A DNA stretch of 64,000 nucleotides from JAUWGC01 sp963753055 (GTDB taxonomy: Bacteria > Bacteroidota > Bacteroidia > Bacteroidales > B18-G4), in the NCBI GenBank assembly GCA_963753055.1, contig CAVWAP010000001.1, positions 1,078,210 through 1,142,209 on the forward strand, in the 5' to 3' direction. The position numbers were made by a program, and so were the translations under genes. The notes under the pieces are model-generated. The model searched no databases. It was not told the DNA's origin and worked only from the letters and a program-made list of their open reading frames with translations. Of the stretch, positions 53,195 to 63,138 are shown piece by piece. Every line of letters begins with the position of its first letter. The first letter of the stretch is position 1.

Positions 53195-54489
53195 TAGTGT
53201 CTACTAAAAAATAGTTCACGTTCTTTGAAATCATTGATAATTCATGTTTTGCGAGCTTTTTCACGTGGTGACGATTTGAATTGATTATGTTAGCCTGCAA
53301 ATCGAATAACAATGAATCATGGAAAATATGTTTATGCTCAAATCATAGAGTTTTTACCACAGCGCATTTTTGACAAATTTGTTAGAAAATATGATGGTAA
53401 CAAGTATGTTAAGCACTTTACCTGTTGGAATCAACTGCTTTGCATGGTTTTCGGTCAGCTTACCAATCGGGATAGTTTGCGAGATCTGATGGTAGCCATT
53501 AATGCTCATAGCAGTAAATCATATCATCTGGGCTTTGGTAAAAATGTCACTCTCAGTAATCTGGCTAAAGCTAACTTGAATCGCAACAGTAAAATCTTCG
53601 AAGAATTTGCTTATTATCTTATTGCTATTGCCCGAAAGGACAGGGCAAATGATGATTTTCAAATCAAAGGTCAGGTTTATGCATTTGATTCCACCACTAT
53701 TGATCTTTGCCTAAGCGTTTTCTGGTGGGCCAAATTCAGAAGAACCAAGGGAGGAATAAAACTCCATACCTTGTTAGATATTAATACCCAGATTCCTGCC
53801 TTTGTGCATATTACCCCTGCTTCGGTCCATGATATGAATGCAATGGATTTACTTTTTTATGAGACTGGTGCATATTATATCTTCGACAGAGGCTATGTTG
53901 ATTTTACCAGGCTTTACAAGATTACGCAGCATTTCTGCATTTTTCGTGATCAGAGCAAGGAGCAACCTGCAATTCAAACGCATGTATTCCAGGAAGTATG
54001 ATAGATCTACTGGGGTTAGATGCGATCAAATTGGCAAGCTTTCCGGTTATTATGTCTCGAAAGAATACCCTGAAAAGCTACGAAGAATTAAGTTCTATGA
54101 TCAGGAAACAGACAGAACTTTTGTCTTTCTGACTAATAATTTTGAGCTTTCTCCTGAACAGGTAGCGTTCCTATATAAAAACCGTTGGCAAATCGAATTA
54201 TTTTTCAAATGGATTAAGCAACACCTAAAGGTAAAAGCCTTTTGGGGTACATCTGAAAACGCTGTTCGGATACAGGTTTATTCAGCAATTATTGCGTATT
54301 GCTTAGTAGCCATTATTGGAAAAAGATTAAAAATTGAGCGATCAACCTACGAAATTCTACAGGTTTTGGGTATATCCCTTTTAGACAAAACGCCTGTAAA
54401 AGAGCTTCTTACAAATATGAATTACAATGATGTCAAAGAACTTTTTGATAACCAGCTGTCCCTCAGCTTATTTTAAGTGGACAGCAATG
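53195..54489 (+). mobile_element. IS4-family insertion sequence
   Basis: Element of 1295 bp delimited by the 12-bp direct repeats. Near the ends TGTCTACTAAAAAATAG (from 53198) and the reverse complement TGTCCACTTAAAATAAG (from 54483) agree at 13 of 17 positions, i.e. imperfect terminal inverted repeats with 3-6 nt of unmatched bases outside. One transposase gene lies inside on the plus strand. Confidence 0.8.
53312..54476 (+). CDS. IS4-family transposase, frame disrupted by one apparent indel
   Basis: The N-terminal half (MNHGKYVYAQIIEFLP, the DUF4372-like start) and the first two catalytic aspartates (Asp in YAFDSTTID and in YIFDRGYVD) are in one frame, which then ends early. The rest is one frame over: FVIRARSNLQFKRMYSRK, SGYYVSKEYPEKLRRIKFYD, and the IS4 signature YKNRWQIELFFKWIK with the catalytic Glu (Y-2-R-3-E-6-K). 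The break is in the T run at 53932-53934, where one T too many is present. IS4 elements do not use programmed frameshifting, so this is either a dead copy or an error. Joined length ~387 residues. Confidence 0.85.
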
Positions 54490-54501
54490 ACCTACTATCA
54501 T
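54490..54501 (+). repeat. 12-bp target-site duplication, right copy
   Basis: ACCTACTATCAT, identical to 53183-53194 in the same orientation, at the right end of the IS4-type element. Confidence 0.85.
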
Positions 54502-54557
54502 AAAACATACCCATGAATTCTTGAAAATTTTTCATTGTACAATTGAAGTATTGTATA

Positions 54558-54603
54558 TTATTTGGTCAATTGATGCAGATTGGTGAATTGGTCAATTCTT
54601 CAG
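54558..54603 (-). repeat. 46-bp inverted repeat, right copy
   Basis: Exact reverse complement of 52704-52749; ends CAATTCTTCAG. Bases outside (54604 on) show no further match to the left copy. Confidence 0.93.
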
Positions 54604-54624
54604 ACATCATAGTGCTTCATAACC

Positions 54625-54654
54625 AAAAAGCCCGGACGATTTGTCCGGGCTTTT
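54625..54654. terminator. Rho-independent terminator of the PKD gene (bidirectional form)
   Basis: A 12-bp stem AAAAGCCCGGAC/GTCCGGGCTTTT around a 5-nt loop (GATTT). On the minus strand a T run follows; it serves the PKD gene that ends at 54699. Confidence 0.88.
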
Positions 54655-54698
54655 GTCAATGAGTAGCAGTTACTCAAATACTATTCAGTTTGTAGCTT

Positions 54699-57600
54699 CT
54701 ATCTGATCAGTGTGATGGTTCCGGTTTTATTTGTGTTGCCATCTTCATCTTCCATGCCTTTCCAGGTTGTATTGTCCTTGAAGGTTGCATAAGCTTTCCA
54801 GACATAGTTACCCGGAGGCATAGGCTCGTCTTTATATGTACCATCCCATCTTTCCATTGGTTGTCCGCTACGGTCAATCTTGCTGGATTTCCAAAGAAGG
54901 ACACCCCAGGTGCTATATATCTCAATCTTGTATGATTGCAGATTATATCCCTTAGGTACAAAGTCCTGTACTGATTTCTCAGGGCTTGTCGGTGCCATGG
55001 CATTCGGTATGTAAAGTCCTTTGAACATGAACTCATATTCAAGATATGTTGTGTCGGGGCAGTTATATTCATTCCAGGATACCAGGCGGATGACATACAA
55101 TCCATCTTCAGTATACTGAGTTACAGGATTCTCCTCCTCTGAAGTTTCGCCATTACCGAAGTCCCATTCGTAGATAATACCTCCCTCGGTATAATTAACA
55201 CATTGGATCTGTCCCTGTAGGTTATCATAGTTGTCGGTGATACCAAAATCACTGCGCGGTATCGGGCTCACATCAATAGATCTTTCAAGGACATCCTGAC
55301 AGAAGTTAAAGTCTTCTATAGTAAATATAATATTGTATAATCCAGAAGTATCATAAGTGTATACCGGGTTCCTGAGCGTGGATGTATCATTTGTTGAATG
55401 AACATCACCAAAGTTCCAGTGCCAATTTGCAATGGCTGTACCAGATGTATCTGACCTGTCAATGAAGAACGTAGGTGTACCCATACATGACATAGAAAAG
55501 TCAAACCTTGCAACAGGCGGAGGATAGATCTCAATAGTATCCCTGAGGCTGTCAATACAACCATATCCGTTTTCAGTGATCAAGGTTACGTTATAATACC
55601 CTGGTTGTGAAAATTCGTATGTCGGATCCTTGACCATCGAAGTATCGTTGGCACTTGCCGGATCATTGAAATTCCAGTAATATGCGCTTATAACCGTACC
55701 ATTGCCTTCGGACTCATTGATAAATCTTGTCTGATGATCAGTACATGGTGCCTCAAAACGGAAATTAGCTGTTGGCGCCTGGTTCACGATTATCCTTTGA
55801 TAAGTAGTATCGTTGAATGATGCTCCCTGTACATTGGCTGTAACAACAAGCATGACATCATAAACACCAGGATCGTTATACTGATGGCAAACGGTTTCAA
55901 TAGGCGTGTTGTAGTCATAGGTGTCACCATCCCCAAAGTCCCAGTGCCAGGCATCTAATACACCTGAGCTGCCATATATCAGTGAGTTGTCCTGGAAGCA
56001 AACATCGTTTCCTGAGCATATCGGATCTGAAATGACATCAAATGTTGAAAGGATACATGGTCCCTTGATCACTTGCTGTACAATAGAATCGGTACATCCG
56101 AATGAAATTTTGGACGATAAGTGTAACCTGGTAATTGCTGTCAACCGGTGAATAAATATGGGTCGGATTAGGAATGGTTGAGTTATTGTTCGGATTTAAA
56201 GGATCTCCGAAGTCCCAATACCATGAATTAACATATGTTCCGTTGCCGTTCGACAGGTCTGTGAAGTTTGTTGGATCATCACAGAAGGCTGTATCAGCTG
56301 CGAAATCTGGAATTGGTAATGGGTTTACCACCACTTCTATATAAGTACTGGCTTCACAGTTATGAATATCCAATGCAGTCAGGGTTACAATGTATGTACC
56401 TGGCGTGGCATAGGTGTATGAAGCAGTATCAAAAATAGACGTTGTAGGTGGAGTTCCGTCACCGAAATCCCATGTATATGTTTGAATAGTGTTGTCAATT
56501 GGTATAAAGCTTGATGAGAAGAAAGTCTCCTGTGTATGACAAACATCGTTGGCATCCATCTGAACTTCAAGTTGCTCGAATATACATACAGTATCAGTGT
56601 AAACACTTTCACATAAATTCTCATCAGTAACTGTCAGTGTTACGAAATAGCAGCTATCTCCTGAATTATAGGTGTAAACTGGATTGACTTCCGTGGAGTA
56701 GTAGCCATCGTCAATTTCCCAGTACCAGCTTTGCAATGGACTTCCACTGCTGCCACTGCTGGATCCATCAGTGAAGAATACGGTTCCCGGAGGATCACAA
56801 ACTTGTTCGAATGTAAATCCTGCAGAAGGTTTATCATAGATTGTCACATACTTCTGGATCACATCCTCACAACCATTTCCATCAATAATGGTAAGGGTTA
56901 CTGTAAACTGACCCAAACCGGTAAAGAGGTGATATGGATTTTGCGACGTTGAAGTATTATTTCCCGATGTTGGATCACCAAAGTTCCATGACCATGAATT
57001 GATCGGCATTCCTGCGTTAATTGACTGGTCAACAAATAATGTTGAGTCATTGAAGCAAGCCATCTGGAAATTAAAATCGGCAGTAGGTATATCATCGATC
57101 AGCACGGAGCTGCTGTATGTATTCTGGCAACCAATTGTATCAGTAATGGTTAACGATATCATAAATGTTCCTGGTCCGCTGAATATATGCCATGGATTTT
57201 GCAGTGATGATGTGTCAGCAGAACCTGATTGTGGGTCACCGAAATCCCAGAAGAAGTTGACAACAGCTGGAAGGTCAGTACTGTCAGGATCAACTGTGAA
57301 ATAGACTGTATCATTCTGACAATACTCTGGTCCACTGCTTGTAAAATATACACCCGGTGGAGGGTTGATTGTCACACCCTGGGTAATCGTATCCACGCAT
57401 CCATTAGCGCTTGTAATCTCCAGGAATACATTATAATACCCTGGGTTACCATATAAATGGTATGGGTTCTGTAAGGTTGATGTGTTGTTTGATCCTGAAC
57501 TTGGATCATCAAAGCTCCATAACCATGACTGGATATTATATCCAAATCCCTGAGACAGATCCATAAATTGAAGCAGGTTGTCTTCACAAGGAGGTCCGGC

Positions 57601-59496
57601 TGTTTCAAATAAAGCTGCGGGCCCCTGGCCTATTGTAACCTCTGTGGTGGTTGAGTCAACACAACCAGAGGAATTGGTAACAGCCAGTGAAACGATGTAA
57701 GCTCCTGATCCAGCGTATATATGAGATACGTTTGGTGGGTCCGGGAAGTTTACAATGGTATCAAAGCCATCTCCGAAATACCAGTGCCAGGTCGTGACAT
57801 AGCCGTTTGGTGTTCCTGAGAGGTCAAAGAAATCAACCAGGCTTCCTGAACAAGCAGGTACTGAGTGGTTGAAATCTGCAAAAGGCAATGGATTCACGTA
57901 CATAGTCCTGCTGGTGTCGTTGGAGCAACCATGTTGATCAACAACAGATAGTGTTACTGTAAATGCTCCAGCACCTGAATAGCTATGCTGCGGATCTTGA
58001 AGAACAGATGTTCCGCCGTCGCCGAAATCCCATGACCATGAAACTATATTTGTCCCTGTACCATAGAAATTAGTCAGCTCGTCAACACAGGTTGTATCAA
58101 CATCAGTTGCGATATCAACATTGGGCAGTTCAAAGACTTCAATCGTTTTTATAATGGTATCAGAACAATTGTCTGTATTATTGATTACCAGTATCACGTC
58201 AAACATGCCGGCACTGGTAAAGATATGCGATGGATTTTGTAATGTCGATGAATTATAGATTCCTGAAGCAGGATCTCCAAACTCCCAATACCATGATACG
58301 ATATCAGCACCACCATTTTGTGAACTCAGGTCTGTGAAATCAACAGGCTCTCCATTACAGGGACCAGTATTGTTAAAATCAGCTATTGGTTCAGGGACTA
58401 TTATTACCTGGCGATAAGTTGATTCCACACAGCTGTCAGAGTCAGTCACGGTCAGTGTGACCTGGAACGTACCATTATTGGTATACTGGTGGGAGATATT
58501 AGGATCCCCGGGGAAGTTAACAGTAATGATGTTACCATCACCAAGGTCCCATTCCCATGTGGCTATATAGCCGTTTGGAGAGGTTGAGAAATTGAGGAAA
58601 TACACAGAATCTGACCTACAAGCCGGTCCGGTATGTTGAAAATCCGGAACAGGCAATGGGTTAACAGTCAGTGGTTGTGAATATATATTGGTACACCCAA
58701 ATATGTCGGTTACTGTTAAGGTAATGTTGAATGTACCTGCTGTTGTAAATACGTGTGTAGCATCTTGAATATTAGCCGTTCCTCCGTCACCAAAATCCCA
58801 ATCCCAGAAAGCGATCGGGGCTGTACTTGTACCGTTGAAAGTTGTAAGTGCATCCTTACAAGTTGGATTTGGATTAATAGTAAAGTCGACGTCAGGGATC
58901 TCGACAACTGATACTTGCTGGGTGAGTGTGTCACTACATCCATTAACATCAACAACCGAGAGAGCAACGTCGAAAGTGTCAGCATATAAATATAGGTGTA
59001 CAGGATTTTGGATTGTAGAGAACTGTCCGTCTCCGAAATCCCAGTACCAGCTGACGATATTTCCGCCTGATGTTCCAAAAAATGACGTGGGGCTACCCAG
59101 GCATGTAGGCTCCGGGTCCCATGTAAAGAAAACATTAGGCAAGGGTGGGACGATAACTGGTAATGTCACCTGGTCTGTACAGGTAACCCCGGCAGAATCG
59201 GCTGTCACGGTAAGTTGCACAAGATATGTGCTACCGGGAGCAAACGTATGCAGAGGGTGCTGCAAGTTAGATGTGTTTCCGTCATCGAAATCCCAATCCC
59301 ATTGGACGATTGTGTAATTGGGTGCTGCAGTAGACAAGTCGGTGAATTGCACTGTGGAGCATACCTGAAAATAATGCGTAAAGTCAGCTGTTGCACTACA
59401 CTGTGCTTGAGTTGTCTTTGCGAAAACAGCTATCAGAAAAAACAATGCGATTTTTCCAATAATACTTCCTACAAATGAACGGTTCGTGAGTAACAT
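54699..59496 (-). CDS. Giant multi-PKD exported protein with type B T9SS sorting domain, one apparent indel
   Basis: One gene of about 1599 residues split by a single extra base in the T3 run at plus 56105-56107. The signal peptide ends near TTQAQ (residue ~32). Seventeen PKD-type Ig repeats of ~85 residues follow, each with its W-x-W-D-F-G-D-G core (for example WYWDFGDGQFS, WSWDFGDGGTS, WHWYFGDGFD). The last ~100 residues are the gliding-motility C-terminal domain: YIPNAMAPTSPEKSVQDFVP, IEIYSTWGVLLWKSSK, RWDGTYKDEPMPPGNYVWK, and the end TGTITLIR. This routes export through T9SS, and cargo of this type commonly pairs with PorP/SprF proteins such as the one at 51544-52620. Likely a surface adhesin or fibre. 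Confidence 0.9.
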
Positions 59497-59653
59497 GATG
59501 CTATACGTTAATTAAGTTTGGTTTTGCTTTATTTCTGTGTTTGTCAAGGGTTTACAAACTGGCTTAATGATTGTACATAACAAACACTCAAATTCATACG
59601 AATTCTAGCAAAAAAAGTTATGTGATCTCCTAATTTATTAAGCTTTCTTTCAG

Positions 59654-61072
59654 CTAATTTTGAACCACTCTAAGCTTTTTATGCTTTTCTACAAAACCAA
59701 TTATCTGTTCAGCCGACAAATGTTTAGCAATAATCCTTTTTTCCTTATCCAGCACAAAGATTGTCGGAGTCTTGTAGATATCATACAAGATATGATAATC
59801 TTTTGATATGCTGCGTGTTCCGTTTACATTGATCCAATCCATGGAATCTTTTTTAACATAGTCTTTCCACTTAAGCAGGTTTGTGTCTGTATTCACGGCA
59901 AATACTTCCATGTCGAACGCTTTGCTGTGATAGAGTTCATCCAGGTGTGAAAGTTCCTTTTTACATTCACTGCAGGTGGTTGTCCAAAAAATGATAACTA
60001 CATAATCATTCTGGATCTCATTTAAGGATTTAAATTGATTATTGGTATCTATTAAAATAAGTTCGGGGGCAAAATTGCCAATCAGTAATGGCCTGATTTT
60101 GTCCGCACGTTCAATTAAGTTCTCATACATTGAAGAACTGACCCAGTCATGGTTCTGATCCCTGAAGTAGGTATCCACCATATGAACAAATATTTTATCA
60201 TAACCCATGATGCTAGCTGATTCAAAGGTTGCTGTGAAATACCAGGTCAGGTATTCACGCACCGGTTTATTTCCCTTGCATTTATCCATAACCCTGTCGA
60301 TTTCCACTATGATGCTATCGGGGTTTTTTTGCACAACCTGGTTAAAATACTTGTTTACCTTGTCGTGAAACAAGGGCGTTTTCAAGATCCTGGGATCAGT
60401 AAGATCTGTATTGTCCCAGTAGTGGGACTTATAATAAAGGTAAGCCTGTTTTCTAATTTCTTTGGAATTCCCTTTCAGAGAATCCGGAAGTTCCGGTTCT
60501 TTTGATGCTTTAAATATCAGGGACAGGATATGGTCGGGGTGCTCCTGGAGAAAGTTGATTTTATAAGCTACATTTTGCTTATTGATCGCATTGATCTGCT
60601 CATCGACCCAGTTCATTGAGTCCTGGGTGCTGATTGTAGCTTTCATTTGCCGATACTCCTGGATTTCAGCAAACAGCCTGGAGCTTGTTTGCTGGTAATC
60701 AAAAAAGATATCATTTTCTGATGATCCTTTGATCTTCATATGCTTGATATAATCTGAAGTATCTGTAGTTAGCTCGAAGCTTTGGGTCTTGTCGATAACA
60801 AACTCGAATAGTTTGATCTTTTCCTCATCTACCAGGAAATAGACTCCACCATCCAGTTCCGGGTTGCCTTGAAAGACTACTTTTCCGGGTTTTGTGATGA
60901 AGGCGGTATCATCGACGGTCATATTTTCACCATAATAGCTTCCCAGGAATGCTATGGTGTCGGGCAGTCCTTTAACATTAATGGTGATATTGTACTCGTC
61001 TTGCGCTTGCAGGCATGTCGCTGCAGATAGGAGCATAGTAGCAGTAAGCAGTAGCAATGATCTTGATCTCAT
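59654..61072 (-). CDS. TlpA-like thioredoxin-fold protein, exported
   Basis: Protein of 472 residues from the ATG at 61072 (MRSRSLLLLTATML), which places a clean signal peptide first (cut near LQAQ); ATG 61099 would add nine residues. The N-terminal ~170 residues resemble the DUF4369/5106-type domain seen before Bacteroidetes thioredoxins. A helical part follows, and the C-terminal ~140 residues are a TlpA-type thioredoxin fold: PELILIDTNNQFKSLNEI, WTTTCSECKKELSHLDEL with the active-site CSEC pair, and the cis-Pro IYKTPTIFVLDKEKRI. Probably reduces disulfides of exported proteins in the periplasm. Monocistronic. Confidence 0.88.
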   Translation of the reverse strand: MRSRSLLLLTATMLLSAATCLQAQDEYNITINVKGLPDTIAFLGSYYGENMTVDDTAFITKPGKVVFQGNPELDGGVYFLVDEEKIKLFEFVIDKTQSFELTTDTSDYIKHMKIKGSSENDIFFDYQQTSSRLFAEIQEYRQMKATISTQDSMNWVDEQINAINKQNVAYKINFLQEHPDHILSLIFKASKEPELPDSLKGNSKEIRKQAYLYYKSHYWDNTDLTDPRILKTPLFHDKVNKYFNQVVQKNPDSIIVEIDRVMDKCKGNKPVREYLTWYFTATFESASIMGYDKIFVHMVDTYFRDQNHDWVSSSMYENLIERADKIRPLLIGNFAPELILIDTNNQFKSLNEIQNDYVVIIFWTTTCSECKKELSHLDELYHSKAFDMEVFAVNTDTNLLKWKDYVKKDSMDWINVNGTRSISKDYHILYDIYKTPTIFVLDKEKRIIAKHLSAEQIIGFVEKHKKLRVVQN

Positions 61073-61134
61073 ACAACAAAAATTCAAATAGGGGGGCATA
61101 AATATATGAAAAATTGTTTAATTTTGCCCTTTCT

Positions 61135-61209
61135 GGGGTGCTAGCTCAGTTGGTTTAGAGCGCATGCTTGACAGGCATGAGGTCACAGGTTCGATTCCAG
61201 TGCATCCCA
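61135..61209 (+). tRNA. tRNA-Val (anticodon GAC)
   Basis: Cloverleaf of 75 nt: acceptor GGGGTGC/GCATCCC, D-arm CTCAGTTGGTTTAGAG, anticodon stem CATGC/GCATG with loop TTGACAG (anticodon GAC), T-loop TTCGATT, discriminator A. A TAATTTTG element at 61119-61126 may be its -7 box. Confidence 0.95.
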
Positions 61210-61222
61210 CACTGAAAGACAG

Positions 61223-61254
61223 AGAGTTGTATAAATATTACAGCTCTTTTTTTA
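61223..61254 (+). terminator. Rho-independent terminator after tRNA-Val
   Basis: A stem of about nine pairs (AGAGTTGTA with TACAGCTCT, one G-U), a 7-nt loop and a run of seven T. The gene-free stretch 61210-61575 holds this terminator, a 21-codon ORF and the left IS21 end; nothing else is seen. Confidence 0.75.
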
Positions 61255-61347
61255 TTTTCGGTTTAAATATAGTTTAATGAATCAGGACCTTTTGTTCTTA
61301 GTGAAATTTGTGAAATCTTTTTAACTTCACGTAATAAATCTACCATT

Positions 61348-61410
61348 ATGAACGATCCGTTATTCGAATTCAAGGGGTATGTGGAGATTCCGGTCAAAGT
61401 GAACACCTGA
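61348..61410 (+). pseudogene. Possible 5' remnant of a gene cut by the IS21 element
   Basis: A 21-codon frame starting ATG at 61348 (MNDPLFEFKGYV) that runs straight into the IS21 left end and stops at 61408-61410. It may be the first codons of an interrupted gene or chance. There is no homology to name and support is weak. Confidence 0.25.
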
Positions 61411-61499
61411 TATCGGAGTAAACTGTACAGTAAAAACGGAGCAAACTGTACACCAGTTTCCGGACCAAAGTGAACAGTCCTGCCGGAGCAAACTGTACA
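61391..61499 (+). repeat. IS21 left multiple terminal repeats
   Basis: Five copies of a 15-16-bp motif (CGGTCAAAGTGAACA, CGGAGTAAACTGTACA, CGGAGCAAACTGTACA, CGGACCAAAGTGAACA, and a copy identical to the third), spaced by 8-9 bp. Known IS21 transposase-binding arrays have this layout. Confidence 0.85.
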
Positions 61500-61575
61500 C
61501 CCCCTAAAACATAAATTTTATCATACTATCGAAAGCATAATTTCGCTGTTTTCTAATCATAAAACAGTAGAGGTT

Positions 61576-63123
61576 ATGTCAAATAAATCAATAGATATGA
61601 GTAAAATAAGAAGACTAATACAACTTCAAGAACAAGGTAGAAGCAAGCTTTTTATCAGTGAGTACCTGGAAATATCACGCACTACCGTAATCAAATACCT
61701 GAACCTCTATAAAGTTTTGGGATGGCCAGCTGAGAAGCTGCTCGGCATGAGTGATATTGAGCTTGAGAAGCTATTTGTGGAGCCACCTCCTAAGGTTTTT
61801 TCACAAAGGCTTAAGGATCTCTACAAGTTCTTTCCATACGTGGAAAAGCAGCTAAAAAAGCCAGGGGTAACTAAAACGATGTTATGGAAAGAATACTACG
61901 ATAAGTACCCTGGTGGCTTTCGGAGTACACAGTTCAGCGAATATTACCGCAGGTGGAGTAAAAAAGCCAATCCACTCATGCATATTAATCATAAAGCCGG
62001 TGATAAGCTGTATGTGGACTATGCCGGAAAGAAACTTGAATTGGTTGATCCCCAAAGTGGTGAAATTACTAAGGTGGAGTTTTTTGTTGCTGTTTTGGGA
62101 GCAAGCCAGTATACCTATGCAGAAGCAAGTTTAACCCAAGGTAAAGAAGACTTTATCCGTTCAGTTGAAAATGCACTTCATTACTATGGCGGTGTGCCTG
62201 CTGCGATCGTGCCAGACAACTTAAAAGCGGCAGTAACCAAAATCAATCGCTACGAGCCTACCCTGAATGATACTTTCAGAGACTTTTCTGAGCATTACAA
62301 CACGACTGTATTGCCGGCAAGGGTTTATAAGCCAAGGGACAAATCTCTTGTGGAAGGGGCGGTAAAGATCCTTTATACCCGGATCTATGCACAGTTGAAC
62401 AATCAGAGTTTTCATGATCTGAAAACATTAAATGAAGCTATTTGGAAACTACTTGATGAGCACAATAAAACAAATTTTAGCGGACGTAAATACAGCCGCC
62501 TGGACATGTTCAATGAGATAGAGAGGCAAGAGCTTTTGCCTCTTGCCAGAACGCTTTATGAGATCAAGCATCAGGCATTGGCAACGGTAATGCTCAACGG
62601 CCATGTTTGTCTGGGCCAGGACAAGCATTATTACAGTGTACCGTATCAGTTTATCAGAAAAAAGGTTAAGCTGCTTTACAGCTCGTCCCATGTTGAGATC
62701 TTTTACAAGTACAACCGGATCGCCTTGCATAAAAGATTGCGCAGCAGTTTTAGCTATACAACAGTAAAAGAGCATATGGCTTCAACACATCAGTTTATCA
62801 CAGAATGGACTCCCCAGAAATTTATTAACTGGGGAGGATCTATTGATAAGCATGTAGAGCAACTGATCATCAATATCCTTGAGAAAAAGCAACACCCTGA
62901 ACAGGCCTACAAAAGTTGTATGGGCGTGTTATCGCTTGAAAAGAAAGTAGGAAGGGAGCGATTAATAAATGCCTGTAAGAGAGCATTGGAGTATAATATA
63001 TACAATTACAAAACGGTCAAAAATATACTTGAACGAGGCATGGATCAGGCTGATAACGACCAATATCCGCAAGAGCCACTGCCAGAACATGATAACATAC
63101 GTGGAAAGAAATATTATCACTAA
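61576..63123 (+). CDS. istA: IS21 transposase IstA
   Basis: Protein of 515 residues. The N-terminal helix-turn-helix is visible (IRRLIQLQEQGRSKLFISEYLEISRTTVIKYL). The DDE core: Asp in GDKLYVDYAGKKLELVD, Asp in AAIVPDNLKAAV and Glu in SLVEGAVKILYTRIYA. C-terminal part with a YSVPYQFIRKKVKLLY Mu-like beta-barrel. IstA cuts and joins the element's ends with the help of the ATPase IstB, whose gene follows by 15 bp. The frame is intact. Confidence 0.95.
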   Translation: MSNKSIDMSKIRRLIQLQEQGRSKLFISEYLEISRTTVIKYLNLYKVLGWPAEKLLGMSDIELEKLFVEPPPKVFSQRLKDLYKFFPYVEKQLKKPGVTKTMLWKEYYDKYPGGFRSTQFSEYYRRWSKKANPLMHINHKAGDKLYVDYAGKKLELVDPQSGEITKVEFFVAVLGASQYTYAEASLTQGKEDFIRSVENALHYYGGVPAAIVPDNLKAAVTKINRYEPTLNDTFRDFSEHYNTTVLPARVYKPRDKSLVEGAVKILYTRIYAQLNNQSFHDLKTLNEAIWKLLDEHNKTNFSGRKYSRLDMFNEIERQELLPLARTLYEIKHQALATVMLNGHVCLGQDKHYYSVPYQFIRKKVKLLYSSSHVEIFYKYNRIALHKRLRSSFSYTTVKEHMASTHQFITEWTPQKFINWGGSIDKHVEQLIINILEKKQHPEQAYKSCMGVLSLEKKVGRERLINACKRALEYNIYNYKTVKNILERGMDQADNDQYPQEPLPEHDNIRGKKYYH

Positions 63124-63138
63124 TAAACTCAAAATATT

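Larger units (their letters stand above)
52704..54603. mobile_element. Inverted-repeat-bounded cassette carrying a four-helix-bundle gene (interrupted by an IS)
   Basis: Two perfect 46-bp inverted repeats face each other at 52704-52749 and 54558-54603. Inside are one small minus-strand four-helix-bundle gene (52782-53150) and an IS4-type element. Removing the IS and one copy of its 12-bp target duplication leaves a 593-bp unit. The cassette sits exactly between the terminators of two convergent genes. No clear target duplication flanks the 46-bp repeats. It reads as a small mobile or mobilised unit, but no transposition enzyme other than that of the nested IS is present. Confidence 0.6.

Noticed and set aside
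53312..54476. Programmed frameshifting in the IS transposase
   Set aside because: IS4-family transposases are made from one frame; the break is an extra T in a T run inside a conserved region and looks like an error or decay.
52704..54603. The 46-bp inverted repeats as a simple bidirectional terminator
   Set aside because: They are 1.8 kb apart, enclose a gene and an IS, and the flanking genes already have their own terminators.
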